64,000 nucleotides of DNA from Paenibacillus glycanilyticus (GTDB lineage: Bacteria > Bacillota > Bacilli > Paenibacillales > Paenibacillaceae). Numbering within the stretch: the stretch's first letter is position 1; each line of letters begins with the position of its first letter. Shown here piece by piece: positions 1 through 7,987 of this stretch. The stretch lies in contig NZ_BSSQ01000010.1 in the NCBI RefSeq assembly GCF_030161375.1, positions 62,001 to 126,000 of the forward strand, read 5' to 3'. The translations under genes were made by a program, and so were the position numbers. The notes beneath the pieces are model-generated. The model saw only the letters and a program-made list of their open reading frames with translations. It searched no databases and was not told the DNA's origin.

Positions 1-117
1 GACTTCTTCATACAATTGCCAAGTAACCCCTTCAGACGTTACTCTCAACTTGCTGAAATCCCAACCGTTAGAAATTCCGACCCTATCGTAAAAATCTTTG
101 TATTCGATTTCGTTCAT
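1..117 (-). CDS. Partial methyltransferase-like protein (N-terminus only)
   Basis: An open frame starts at an ATG (117-115) with AGGAG three bases upstream and runs off the left edge after 39 codons. It begins MNEIEYKDFYDRVG, followed by NGWDFSKLR. Such Tyr-Asp-x-Val-Gly and Asn-Gly-Trp-Asp-Phe starts are seen in small SAM-dependent methyltransferases of Bacillota, but the SAM-binding motif lies outside the window, so the function is inferred. It begins 25 bp after the acetamidase stop on the same strand, so the two may be cotranscribed. Confidence 0.55.
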   Translation of the reverse strand, partial: MNEIEYKDFYDRVGISNGWDFSKLRVTSEGVTWQLYEEV

Positions 118-142
118 ACGCTCCTGCAACCTCTTCTACTTA

Positions 143-1075
143 TTATTTTATTGCTCCATGCGGCAAGACGGCATGAACCCCACGTATGCCATTCACGATT
201 TGAGTAATGCGCAAATCAACAACCAGACTAGAAAGAGCTAACGCTTCTTTGCGTTCAAAACCATACAAATCGCACATGAGATCCAACATTCCGTTTAATG
301 CAATTATGGTCGCCTCATTCAAATCTTCGTGGAACCCCATGGTGATCCAACCGTTCGGAGTTTTGGCCCGAGGCATGGCTAATTTCATATCCTCGCGGAC
401 TCGGAATTCCAGATGGACAGCGTCCATCGGACATTCCAATGCCGGAACACCCACCTCTCCATCGCCTTGTACGGCATGCCCGTCACCAACCGAGAATAAC
501 CCGCCAGATACCGCAATCGGCAAGTATAAAGTGCTGCCCGCGGTTAATTCTTTGCAATCCAGATTGCCGCCGCAACAACGCGGTGGAGCCGTTGGATGAA
601 TGCCCGGTTCATCGGGAGGCATTCCCATAATTCCCATAAAAGGACGTAGGGTAACCTTATGCCCCTTGTCACTTGTACCAATCATTACATCTCGGTCCAG
701 CTTCCAATTCAAATGGTATTCTTCTCCATCTACCAAGCCTAGACTAATGTTTACGGGATGCGGAAACCCTCCGGCGCTATTCCATCCCCATGAACCGGGA
801 AGGATTTCGTTTATTTTTATTTCCAGCGTCATCCCAGGTTCCGCGCCTCGTATAAATACCGGCCCACACAATGCGTGTCCGCCGTCTTTTGGACGTTCCC
901 TTGGTTCAAATCTCTTCCTAATTCCCGGCGCTGTAAATGGTTCAAGTCCCCAACCGGCATCAAGAGTTGTAAAGCAAATGGAATCGCCTGAATCTATGGT
1001 TAGTACAGGTTCGAAATCTTTTGAGAAAGAGCCATGAAGTGTGGAACGCTCAGGATAAATCGAATAATGAGCCAT
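143..1075 (-). CDS. Acetamidase/formamidase family protein
   Basis: This is a 311-residue cytosolic protein of the FmdA/AmdA family, which hydrolyses short amides such as formamide or acetamide to the acid plus ammonia. Family-like features are the early Gly-Trp-Gly-Leu-Glu-Pro segment, a Gly-Gly-Phe-Pro-His-Pro stretch mid-protein, and a length close to the usual 300 residues. I chose the ATG at 1075 rather than an in-frame ATG at 1096, because GGGAGGG sits just upstream of it. It is divergent from the esterase at 1253, with about 180 bp of shared upstream DNA. The exact amide substrate cannot be read from sequence. Confidence 0.85.
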   Translation of the reverse strand: MAHYSIYPERSTLHGSFSKDFEPVLTIDSGDSICFTTLDAGWGLEPFTAPGIRKRFEPRERPKDGGHALCGPVFIRGAEPGMTLEIKINEILPGSWGWNSAGGFPHPVNISLGLVDGEEYHLNWKLDRDVMIGTSDKGHKVTLRPFMGIMGMPPDEPGIHPTAPPRCCGGNLDCKELTAGSTLYLPIAVSGGLFSVGDGHAVQGDGEVGVPALECPMDAVHLEFRVREDMKLAMPRAKTPNGWITMGFHEDLNEATIIALNGMLDLMCDLYGFERKEALALSSLVVDLRITQIVNGIRGVHAVLPHGAIK

Positions 1076-1252
1076 ATAATCCCTCCCACAAAGCAATCGC
1101 TTACAAGAATATTGTAAACGATTAAATTGGAATATTATCCCACAATTTTAGTCGTTTTTATGACGAATACATACACTCCCCAGACAATGTATTGCATCCG
1201 GATCAGCCACACGTTAAGATTCTAGTAAAACCACCATATAGGAGAGTTATTC

Positions 1253-2095
1253 ATGCCGATTAGCGTACCTTCGCCTTTGCCTTGGAGAGAATATTTCAAA
1301 GACGACGCCAACCATACCATAACTGGCGATGTCCAAATCATCGAAGCATTCCCGGTTCCCCAGCTTCACATTCATCGTAGAGTCTGGATATACTTGCCGA
1401 AGAGCTACAGCGAGGGAGATCGTAGATACCCTGTCTTGTATATGCAAGATGGGCAAAATGTATTTGATCAAGCGACGTCGTGGGGAAGCGAGTGGCGTGT
1501 CGATGAGGCATTGGAGGGGATGGCGCTAGAGGATCACTCTCTTGAGGCTATCGTGGTCGCTGTGGATCATGGGGTCGCAGAGCGAAACAATGAATATAAC
1601 TTTACGATTAATGCGGAATACGGCTTCGGCGGTAAAGGAGAAGCGTTCGCCGCGTTCTTGGCCGAGACGCTTAAACCTTATATCGACAGCCACTATCGGA
1701 CACTTCCGGAACCGGAACAAACGATGATAGCCGGAAGTTCGTTCGGCGCCTATATCTCGCTGTATGCTGCCATTCGTTACCCGGAACAATTCGGCCGCGT
1801 AGGCGGGATATCCTTCGTCATGTGGCATGACAACAACGCGATTATTCAGTTAATAGAGCAAGCCGTATTCTCCCCTTCCCTACGCGTTTACCTAAGCATA
1901 GGAGAACTGGAAACCGACAATCCCGAATTTAATAAAACGGCGTACGAGCATGTTGCGCAAGTGCAGCAGGCATTGATAGCAGCAGGAATGCCGGACAATC
2001 GCGTTCGATTCGATTACGTCCCAGCTGGCAAACACCATGAATCCACTTGGAGCGAGTTGTTCCCCGTGGCGTTCCGTTGGCTGCTCCAGCCATAA
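1253..2095 (+). CDS. Alpha/beta hydrolase, esterase D-type
   Basis: This 280-residue protein belongs to the putative esterase family related to enterochelin esterase and esterase D. The nucleophile elbow is Gly161-Ser-Ser163-Phe-Gly165, so Ser163 is the likely nucleophile. A Gly-Lys-His-His-Glu motif near the C-terminus supplies the likely catalytic His. The region around residues 60-75 (Tyr-Met-Gln-Asp-Gly-Gln-Asn) is typical of the family. No signal peptide is visible, so it probably acts in the cytosol. The ribosome site AGGAGAG lies six bases before the ATG. It is monocistronic and divergent from the acetamidase. Substrate unknown. Confidence 0.85.
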   Translation: MPISVPSPLPWREYFKDDANHTITGDVQIIEAFPVPQLHIHRRVWIYLPKSYSEGDRRYPVLYMQDGQNVFDQATSWGSEWRVDEALEGMALEDHSLEAIVVAVDHGVAERNNEYNFTINAEYGFGGKGEAFAAFLAETLKPYIDSHYRTLPEPEQTMIAGSSFGAYISLYAAIRYPEQFGRVGGISFVMWHDNNAIIQLIEQAVFSPSLRVYLSIGELETDNPEFNKTAYEHVAQVQQALIAAGMPDNRVRFDYVPAGKHHESTWSELFPVAFRWLLQP

Positions 2096-2140
2096 AAAAC
2101 TGGAACAGCAGCTCTATCAATTAGAAAGAGCTGCTGTTCC
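2094..2140 (-). terminator. Rho-independent terminator after the VOC gene
   Basis: A 14-bp perfect stem (GGAACAGCAGCTCT and its complement) with an 11-base loop is followed on the minus strand by a T6 tract. It ends the minus-strand VOC transcript and may also stop the convergent esterase transcript. Confidence 0.8.
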
Positions 2141-2153
2141 GGTGGCAACCTGC

Positions 2154-2501
2154 TTATTTCTCCCACAGCTCGACTAGTCGGCCATCAGGATCTTCGATCC
2201 AAATAAACGTTCCGAATTCACTGCTCTCTTTATTTTTGGCGAGCGGGACACCAAGACGTTCAAGGTGTTGAATCATTTCGTCTATATGATGTACTTGGAA
2301 ATTCAACATCACTTGTTGGCTGGTTGGAAAATAACGATCTTCTTCCGCAAAAAAGGAAAAAATCGTCTCATTCCCCGGTTGAGGCGCGATCACTGTACCA
2401 TTCCAATCACCCATTTCTAATTTCAATACTTCGCTGTACCATTTTTTCGTAACCTCAAGATTAATCGTTCTCCAAAATACGCCTCCGAAACCTTTAATCA
2501 T
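2154..2501 (-). CDS. VOC (glyoxalase/bleomycin-resistance fold) family protein
   Basis: This is a 115-residue single-domain vicinal-oxygen-chelate protein. It has the early 'VFWRTINLEVTKKWYSEVL' helix-strand pattern, a central 'MLNFQVHHIDEMIQHLERLG' segment and the terminal 'WIEDPDGRLVELWEK' strand with the usual metal-binding-type Glu. Members range from glyoxalases and dioxygenases to drug-binding proteins, so the reaction cannot be assigned. GGGAG lies nine bases before the ATG. It is the last gene of a probable VanZ-lipoprotein-VOC run, 17 bp after the lipoprotein stop. Confidence 0.85.
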   Translation of the reverse strand: MIKGFGGVFWRTINLEVTKKWYSEVLKLEMGDWNGTVIAPQPGNETIFSFFAEEDRYFPTSQQVMLNFQVHHIDEMIQHLERLGVPLAKNKESSEFGTFIWIEDPDGRLVELWEK

Positions 2502-2518
2502 CGTAGCTAACTCCCGTT

Positions 2519-3070
2519 CTATTCAAAATGATAAACATTCACGCCATCCTTATTATATCCATCCAGAATGAATCCAGGTTGTATACTATTCTGTTCATCT
2601 TGCAGTGCGAACCATAATCGAAATCCATCTGAGAGTTCCACTATATTCGCATCTTTATTGATGGATTTAATGGTTCCTTTGTGCTCGATGTGAAGTTTGG
2701 TAATGTCAGCCTGTTTTATTATTCCATAATAAATCCAATAATTCTTTTGCTCTTCTGTTTTTGCGTTAATATCTAGATTTGCGGCCCCCCATGTCACTTC
2801 TTCATCAGTTGGATAAGATACCGTTCCGCTGCCAAATCCCCATTTAAATTTTTTCCCATTCTTATAGACAAGTCCAGCATCTATTCCTCCGTTTGGATTT
2901 ACATAAAATAAAATGACTCCTTTTTTCACCTCGTACTGATAGTAAATTTGTTTGTATTGGATACCGCTATTTTGGATCGCTTCTTCCATTGAACCATATC
3001 CGCTGTTTGTACATCCCGTTGCAAAAATGAGTAGAAATAGCAATGGAAAATATTTTATTGTTTTTCTCAA
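2519..3070 (-). CDS. Hypothetical lipoprotein
   Basis: The protein has 183 residues. The N-terminus MRKTIKYFPLLFLLIFATGC is a typical lipoprotein signal with the lipobox ATGC, so the mature protein starts at Cys20 and is anchored outside the cell membrane. I do not recognise the remaining domain. The start is a TTG at 3070 with GGAG eight bases upstream. It overlaps the stop of the upstream VanZ-like gene by four bases (TTGA), which suggests translational coupling and a shared role with that membrane protein. Confidence 0.75.
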   Translation of the reverse strand: MRKTIKYFPLLFLLIFATGCTNSGYGSMEEAIQNSGIQYKQIYYQYEVKKGVILFYVNPNGGIDAGLVYKNGKKFKWGFGSGTVSYPTDEEVTWGAANLDINAKTEEQKNYWIYYGIIKQADITKLHIEHKGTIKSINKDANIVELSDGFRLWFALQDEQNSIQPGFILDGYNKDGVNVYHFE

Positions 3071-3525
3071 ACTTCCCTCTCCTTCTTAATAAATGCTGTT
3101 AATAGCAAGCGTGTAAGTCCGTAAGCCATCATAGCTCCGGTACAGTTTAGAATAAGATCATCGACATCAAAACTGCCTAACTTTAACGCGATCTGCAGAA
3201 TCTCAATGGACAAATTCAGTATGAAGATAAAGGTAAAAAAATGAAACGTTCTCCTATATATCTTGAACATCACGGGCATGAGGAAGCCAAGTGGCGCTAA
3301 CATGACGACATTCCCAAGCAAATTTTTAATAAGAATGTCCAGATTGTAATGTTCTCTATCTATAAAGTACGTACTAATGGTTCGAAAAGGATACAGATTA
3401 TACATCCTGCCTGCAAATTGCATGTAGAAAAGACGATCAAGTACAAGGTACTTTATAAGGACTAGACCATAAATAAAGAATAGAAGCCATAAAAACAATC
3501 TAACTATCTTGTTCAACACATACAT
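3067..3525 (-). CDS. VanZ-like family membrane protein
   Basis: About 152 residues with four predicted membrane segments and the VanZ-fold pattern: a Leu/Tyr-rich first helix, 'NLYPFRTISTYFIDREHYN', 'NLLGNVVMLAPLGFLMPV', then 'LNLSIEILQIALKLGSFDVDDLILNCTGAMMAYG'-like sequence in which Asp-Val-Asp-Asp and Asn are typical. VanZ of Tn1546 gives low-level teicoplanin resistance; most chromosomal homologues have no known role. The start is uncertain: AAAGGA directly abuts the ATG at 3525, so GTG at 3519 or TTG at 3516 has better spacing. A second VanZ-like gene lies at 26408. Confidence 0.8.
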   Translation of the reverse strand: MYVLNKIVRLFLWLLFFIYGLVLIKYLVLDRLFYMQFAGRMYNLYPFRTISTYFIDREHYNLDILIKNLLGNVVMLAPLGFLMPVMFKIYRRTFHFFTFIFILNLSIEILQIALKLGSFDVDDLILNCTGAMMAYGLTRLLLTAFIKKEREV

Positions 3526-3630
3526 TCCTTTCGTGATGTCATAACTCGCATTTTGACCACAACCACCCACCTAAATTTTGGAATACCGAAACTATTGACG
3601 CAACATTCCTATTAATTGTTGCAATATCAT

Positions 3631-3669
3631 AAAGAGGCAACCGATCACTTCGATCGATTGCCTTCTCTT
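3631..3669 (-). terminator. Terminator of the subtilase gene
   Basis: An imperfect hairpin with arms AAGAGGCAACCGATC and GATCGATTGCCTTCTCTT overlaps the subtilase stop codon. On the minus strand the stem is followed by TTT then ATGA, a modest T tract. Confidence 0.6.
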
Positions 3670-5077
3670 ATCGTTGTAACTCGAACCATTCCTTTACGTG
3701 ACAAGCATAGTGGAGTACCTGATTGGGATCATGGGTTTTGACAAGTTGAGGCAAATCTGAGAACTTGCTGAGAAAATCAGAGACGCACCATCGAATTGTC
3801 CAATGGGGGCTGCTTGCTAAGGGAATCCAATGATGAAGTTCAGTCTTATCGCTATTTTGAAGCAAACCATACAAAAACCAAGATCGAACGCTATCCTCTT
3901 GCTCCAAATAAAATCTATCCCAATATGATGCGCGCTCAGATGGACTAGCAGGCTCTTTTAATGCATACACTGCAATCTTTCTTATAAGAGGACTTGGATC
4001 ATTTGAAACATCCCATAGTATCTCACGTGTTAATTCACCGTTTCTAATCTTTCTGCTCAAGTGGATCGCACGCTCTGTCAGTCCTGTTTGATCAAGAAAT
4101 GCATCCTCTTCCTTAGGCATACAAGTAATACCTTTCGAAATAGCGCTAGCAGCTCGTTCTGCATTTATAATCCGGGCGATATTATTATCTCCAATCAATA
4201 GATCTCCATTGTCGACTAACGCATTCCGAAGGGTTGAGGTTTCAAGATTCGGAAACCTAGATAATAAGTTCATACACGCACCAGCTATTAAAGTTGATGC
4301 AGCCGAGGTTCCCGTATACAAAGAGTGTTGGTTCTCGTCCGCATCCCCTTCACAATACGGGATCAGGATACGGGTGCGTGGAGCTCGTATGTCTGGACGA
4401 TAATATCCATCGCCATTATATCCATAAGGTTCCCCTGGATAAGGGATCCTTCGTTTAGGATCCGAGCTTCCTTGATCATTAAAGCCGCCAACTGCGAAAT
4501 ATTCCCGTGGAGGTAAAATGGTAACGATGTCACTGTTACCATTTGCGCAAATAACCATGATCCCTTGTCGAGTAACGGCTTCCAACGCTTGGACAGTCGG
4601 ATTATATTTTGTTTCCTCTAATAACACCTTGTCATCTTGCGCATGCCATCCTAGACTTAAGATCAATCGAATATTCCAATGCGAGTAATTTGCAAGGATC
4701 CAGTCTACCCCCCTCTTAAGACGTTCACCTTCGCCGTCTTTAAAGGCCCCATGGGATAGGACGATAAAATTCCCGCCCGATGCTATTCCCGTATGTATCA
4801 ATCCATTACTATAAAAGGGCTGATGCGCTAATGTGAGGACTGTCATCAGACCATGTATGCCGTGATCCAATAGTTTTGGGTCGTATTGTTGCTCAGCAAT
4901 ATTTCTACATATAATCGAATCATCGTCCACAACAACATATTTTAAACAGCCAGCTAGATGACTTATCGCAGGATGCGGCGATAAATCATCAATTATAATG
5001 ATCCCTATCCCTTGTCCAGAAACTTGATCAGGCGGCGCCGTAAATCCTAGCCTCATCCACGAAGGTTCGATGCACAT
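3668..5077 (-). CDS. Intracellular subtilisin-like (S8) protease with C-terminal helical repeats
   Basis: The protein has 469 residues and neither a signal peptide nor a recognisable propeptide. The subtilase triad is visible: Asp30 or Asp31 in 'GIGIIIIDDLSPHP', His75 in 'DHGIHGLMT', and Ser258 in 'YTGTSAAST'; the oxyanion Asn is in 'ICANGNSD' (about residue 181). After the protease domain (to about residue 310) come HEAT/armadillo-like helical pairs at about 340-469, for example 'NDPSPLIRKIAVYALKEP' and 'SPHWTIRWCVSDFLSKF'. Such repeats usually bind proteins. This layout differs from secreted subtilisins and from IspA-type intracellular ones. Substrate and role are unknown. It stands alone, with its own terminator. 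Confidence 0.8.
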   Translation of the reverse strand: MCIEPSWMRLGFTAPPDQVSGQGIGIIIIDDLSPHPAISHLAGCLKYVVVDDDSIICRNIAEQQYDPKLLDHGIHGLMTVLTLAHQPFYSNGLIHTGIASGGNFIVLSHGAFKDGEGERLKRGVDWILANYSHWNIRLILSLGWHAQDDKVLLEETKYNPTVQALEAVTRQGIMVICANGNSDIVTILPPREYFAVGGFNDQGSSDPKRRIPYPGEPYGYNGDGYYRPDIRAPRTRILIPYCEGDADENQHSLYTGTSAASTLIAGACMNLLSRFPNLETSTLRNALVDNGDLLIGDNNIARIINAERAASAISKGITCMPKEEDAFLDQTGLTERAIHLSRKIRNGELTREILWDVSNDPSPLIRKIAVYALKEPASPSERASYWDRFYLEQEDSVRSWFLYGLLQNSDKTELHHWIPLASSPHWTIRWCVSDFLSKFSDLPQLVKTHDPNQVLHYACHVKEWFELQR

Positions 5078-5115
5078 GACAGTTCCTCCTAAATCGCCGT
5101 TTGATCGCCTGCCCT

Positions 5116-5874
5116 CTATTTATTAGCCAATAGGGTAAATTCCCATGGAATGTTTTCATTATTCCAACCGCGATGTTCTTCAAATTTCATCAATTTAAAA
5201 CCAGAGGTTATAACGGCATTGAGTATTTCGCTTAGGGTATATAGCCTAAGTGAAACTTCAGGGAATGCTTGTTGCTCTTGCTCATCGAAATACTTTTTAT
5301 ATGGGACATGTCCACTATGCAATTCCTCGTCAAAATACCCCTCTTGAACTTGGTTCTGGATCTTAGAGTCCGATAGAAGGCACCGTCTCAATGGATGAAA
5401 GTCGCTTAGAACCATCTCGCCATCATGTTTCAGTAACGAAAAAAGAATAGACATCAATCTCTCAATATCATCGAAATAATGTAAAATTCCGCCTTCCAGA
5501 TACAACATGTCAAAATAACCGCTATACTTTTCCAAGTCGATTTCATACAGGTCGGTAACAACAAATTCAATGGATACACCCGCAGCATCCGCCAGTTCAA
5601 GAGCATACCGTTTATTTTCTTCCGATATGTCAAATACGGTTACTTCTGCGCCTAACAGGGCCAACGGGACTGCTTTCCGTCCATTGGAACCGCATAGATT
5701 AGCCACTTTTTTCCCATTTATCTGTTCGAAATAGGGCTGGTGCTTTTTCAACTGCGCTTTAGGATTCGCCATTATTTTATTTGCCTTATCTTGAGGTGAA
5801 CCATCTCGTTTGTTCCAAAACTCATACGCTCGATGTTCCCATGCTAATTTATTTGCGGCGCTTTGTTCATTCAT
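5116..5874 (-). CDS. Class I SAM-dependent methyltransferase
   Basis: About 252 residues. Motif I is 'VANLCGSNGRKAVPLALLGA', followed by the acidic strand end 'VTVFDISEENKRYA', and then 'FDMLYLEGGILHYFDDIERL' and 'LLKHDGEMVLSDFHP', all typical of the Methyltransf_11/25 fold. The substrate is unknown. I chose ATG 5874 (MNEQSAANKLAWEH); an ATG at 5895 is also in frame, but its codons contain the GGAGGG that serves 5874. It is followed by the subtilase gene 38 bp downstream on the same strand. Confidence 0.85.
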   Translation of the reverse strand: MNEQSAANKLAWEHRAYEFWNKRDGSPQDKANKIMANPKAQLKKHQPYFEQINGKKVANLCGSNGRKAVPLALLGAEVTVFDISEENKRYALELADAAGVSIEFVVTDLYEIDLEKYSGYFDMLYLEGGILHYFDDIERLMSILFSLLKHDGEMVLSDFHPLRRCLLSDSKIQNQVQEGYFDEELHSGHVPYKKYFDEQEQQAFPEVSLRLYTLSEILNAVITSGFKLMKFEEHRGWNNENIPWEFTLLANK

Positions 5875-5911
5875 ACCCGTCCAAACTCCCTCCATAGGAG
5901 ACTATTTTTCA

Positions 5912-6349
5912 TTACCACTCTTTTGGGATTGAAAATATGGGGATGTCCTTATCCCCCTGATCATCGCATTGATGAAGCGTATATCTATATGAATCCCGAT
6001 CCTCTTGCATACTGATGTTTTTGCAGGAGTACACCGTTTTCCCTCGTTCCCCACTCATTCCGTCTCTGGAATTATCGATCGTCCATGTAATCTTCTTCCC
6101 GTCTGAATGAACATCATAGATCCAAAATCCGCCGTCGATAACAGGAGGGATCAGCATCAAGTAATCCCCTTTCCCCTCATTGTGCCTTTCTACCATCTCA
6201 TTGACTCTTCTTATGTCCTTTTTATCGAATCGATATAGAATAGTTCCATCATTTTGAGCTGGCTTAGATGGGTATACGGATATAATCAACAATGCAGCTA
6301 ATACAACAATCATTCCCGCCATTACTCCGAAAATCATTCTAACTTTCAT
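5912..6349 (-). CDS. Hypothetical membrane-anchored protein
   Basis: A 145-residue protein with one N-terminal membrane segment (about residues 6-26) and a basic start, so the remaining ~118 residues are likely extracytoplasmic. The outer part has two Cys residues ('VYSCKNISM', 'TLHQCDDQG') that could form a disulfide. I do not recognise a family. It is 37 bp upstream of the methyltransferase gene and may share its transcript. Confidence 0.6.
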   Translation of the reverse strand: MKVRMIFGVMAGMIVVLAALLIISVYPSKPAQNDGTILYRFDKKDIRRVNEMVERHNEGKGDYLMLIPPVIDGGFWIYDVHSDGKKITWTIDNSRDGMSGERGKTVYSCKNISMQEDRDSYRYTLHQCDDQGDKDIPIFSIPKEW

Positions 6350-6446
6350 TCTCTGTCCCCCAGTCGCTGTATTTATTTCTCAAAAGCTTGCTAGATAGAT
6401 ACCACATTTTTACTATTAAGTTGCGCTTCGCCATCTATGATCTGAA

Positions 6447-6476
6447 TAAAAAAAGCAACCGCTAATTTGCGGCTGC
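6447..6476 (-). terminator. Terminator overlapping the GNAT stop codon
   Basis: Minus-strand stem GCAGCCGC / GCGGTTGC (one G-T pair) with a six-base loop that contains the TAG stop, followed by T7. The last codons of the acetyltransferase form the stem. Confidence 0.75.
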
Positions 6477-7328
6477 TATGTCCAACGATTTCAGTTCCAA
6501 CCTCACAGGGAAATGATAACCCATTGATTCTAACAACTTCATGGCTACCTTATTCTGTTCATTAACTAGCGTTTCAGCATTGTTTCGCCCGTTCTTCAAA
6601 TGATACTCGAAACTTTTCGCTATCAGATATTTACCCAGGCCTTTGTTGCGCCATCGGGGAATGACAAATAACCGTTCAACTGCACCCGTTTGCCAACACA
6701 TCACGCTGCCAACAAGTTCATCGCCTTCAAACGCGGAAATGGTATGCAATTCTGGACCACCCATCATCCATTCCAGCATGTTTACGCTTCGGTATAAAAT
6801 GCCCTTATAAAATTGATTCTCTAATTCGGTATATTCGATTCTTTCCTTTCTCGTATCCATCGGGTGAAACTTGACATGAACGCCATCAGGTTCCCGTATA
6901 TCAGGCATCGATTGACCAAGTGGGCATTGCGCGAGAAAGTAGGTTTGAAACGGGCTGAATCCCATCTTTTCACTTAGCTCTTGATCAGCTGTAAAATCAT
7001 CCCAAGCAACCAGCTTTGCCTTCTTGTTGGGACGGCGTAGCTGTTGACAAGTATTCAAGAAGATAGGAAATAGAGCCTCTATCACTTCATTCATACGATT
7101 TGCAGCTAATTCATTAACGGGCATTTCAACCTCGAATACATCATGATCATCAGCTAGTCCATGCCGCAAGTAACCTACGCTAATTAACTGGTCTTCCTCG
7201 TTAAAAACACAACTCATCTTCTGATGCTCGTAATCTTTATTGTACTTAAATAGAATCCATGCTTTATGACTCAGCTGTTTCACTCTTTCTTCAAATTCCG
7301 TGCAATATGGATGGATTTGCAATGCCAT
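6462..7328 (-). CDS. GNAT family N-acetyltransferase
   Basis: A 288-residue protein with the GNAT fold in its C-terminal half. The acetyl-CoA-binding motif A is 'VERLFVIPRWRNKGLGKYLI' (R-N-K-G-L-G-K), followed by 'NAETLVNEQNKVAMKLLESMGY', the usual terminal helix-strand. The N-terminal half looks like a second, degenerate GNAT domain ending 'EKMGFSPFQTYFLAQ', as in tandem GNAT proteins. The acceptor is unknown. A run of six G residues lies eight bases before the ATG. Its terminator overlaps its stop. Confidence 0.85.
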   Translation of the reverse strand: MALQIHPYCTEFEERVKQLSHKAWILFKYNKDYEHQKMSCVFNEEDQLISVGYLRHGLADDHDVFEVEMPVNELAANRMNEVIEALFPIFLNTCQQLRRPNKKAKLVAWDDFTADQELSEKMGFSPFQTYFLAQCPLGQSMPDIREPDGVHVKFHPMDTRKERIEYTELENQFYKGILYRSVNMLEWMMGGPELHTISAFEGDELVGSVMCWQTGAVERLFVIPRWRNKGLGKYLIAKSFEYHLKNGRNNAETLVNEQNKVAMKLLESMGYHFPVRLELKSLDIAAAN

Positions 7329-7419
7329 TCCAATGTCCCCCCTGATATGGTTTGTTCAATCGTAACAAAGGGAAAAGTTAATAAATACAGAAAAGATTCT
7401 TCTGAATCAATCTTTACAC

Positions 7420-7454
7420 AAGAAATCACATCCTGAGAGCTGATGTGATTTCTT
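7420..7454 (-). terminator. Hairpin after the CD3324-like gene
   Basis: A perfect 13-bp stem (AAGAAATCACATC and complement) around a nine-base loop ends a few bases from the CD3324-like stop. The following minus-strand DNA has only a weak T tract, so it may be a terminator or simply a stabilising 3' hairpin. Confidence 0.6.
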
Positions 7455-7458
7455 GGAC

Positions 7459-7725
7459 TTATATTTTTGAATAAATGATTTTCTTAATACTCTCGTAGGA
7501 GAGGCAAAATTGCTTGGAAAGCTCGTCTATCTTAGCACCATCCGTATATTGTTGGCGTATAACTTCGTTTCTGGTGCTTAAGCTGTTTCGACTTCCCGAG
7601 TTCTCGCCCCATTTCTTCCGTTGCCCTTCTGGAGCTGGGACGTAAACCATTGTCCCCTGAATATATTTCTGTATTTCCTTCAATAGTTCTTCCGGTAGAA
7701 CGTTATCGGCGTTTACATATTTCAT
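7459..7725 (-). CDS. CD3324-like small HTH protein
   Basis: An 88-residue protein matching the small CD3324/Mor-like family: an N-terminal 'NADNVLPEELLKEIQKYIQG' helix, a 'YVPAPEGQRKKWGENSGSR' linker, and a C-terminal helix-turn-helix ('IDELSKQFCLSYESIKKII'). The HTH resembles the Mor/C-type activators of phage Mu, so a DNA-binding role is likely, but its targets are unknown. AAGGAG lies ten bases before the ATG. It appears monocistronic, with a strong 3' hairpin. Confidence 0.75.
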   Translation of the reverse strand: MKYVNADNVLPEELLKEIQKYIQGTMVYVPAPEGQRKKWGENSGSRNSLSTRNEVIRQQYTDGAKIDELSKQFCLSYESIKKIIYSKI

Positions 7726-7764
7726 GATAGCTCTGCTCCTTAAATGGATTAAAAATTTAAGGTT

Positions 7765-7872
7765 GCAAAGTCTATCCTATAAACAACAATCACAAACGCA
7801 GATCATAAGGCGGTGTAATTCTTTTCTCGCTCCACACAAACAACCGCCGTTGTTTATAGTCCAAGACTTTGC
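7765..7872. repeat. Long imperfect inverted repeat / structured hairpin
   Basis: Left arm GCAAAGTCT (7765-7773) plus CTATAAACAAC (7777-7787) pairs with GTTGTTTATAG (7849-7859) plus AGACTTTGC (7864-7872). An inner GGCGGT (7809-7814) pairs with ACCGCC (7843-7848), leaving a 21-base bulge on the left. It lies in the non-coding gap between the CD3324-like gene and the 3' end of the dockerin gene. It is too far from either stop, and too bulged, to be a plain terminator. It could be a small RNA, a processed 3' UTR or a miniature-element remnant. Confidence 0.6.
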
Positions 7873-7987
7873 ATGGAGCAGATCGTTGATTTACTCATCG
7901 TCTGAAGCCTCACTTTCAAGCAACATCATAGCAGGAATACATTTCAAACTATTACATTTGTTACTATTTTCATTTTTCCTTCAACGT

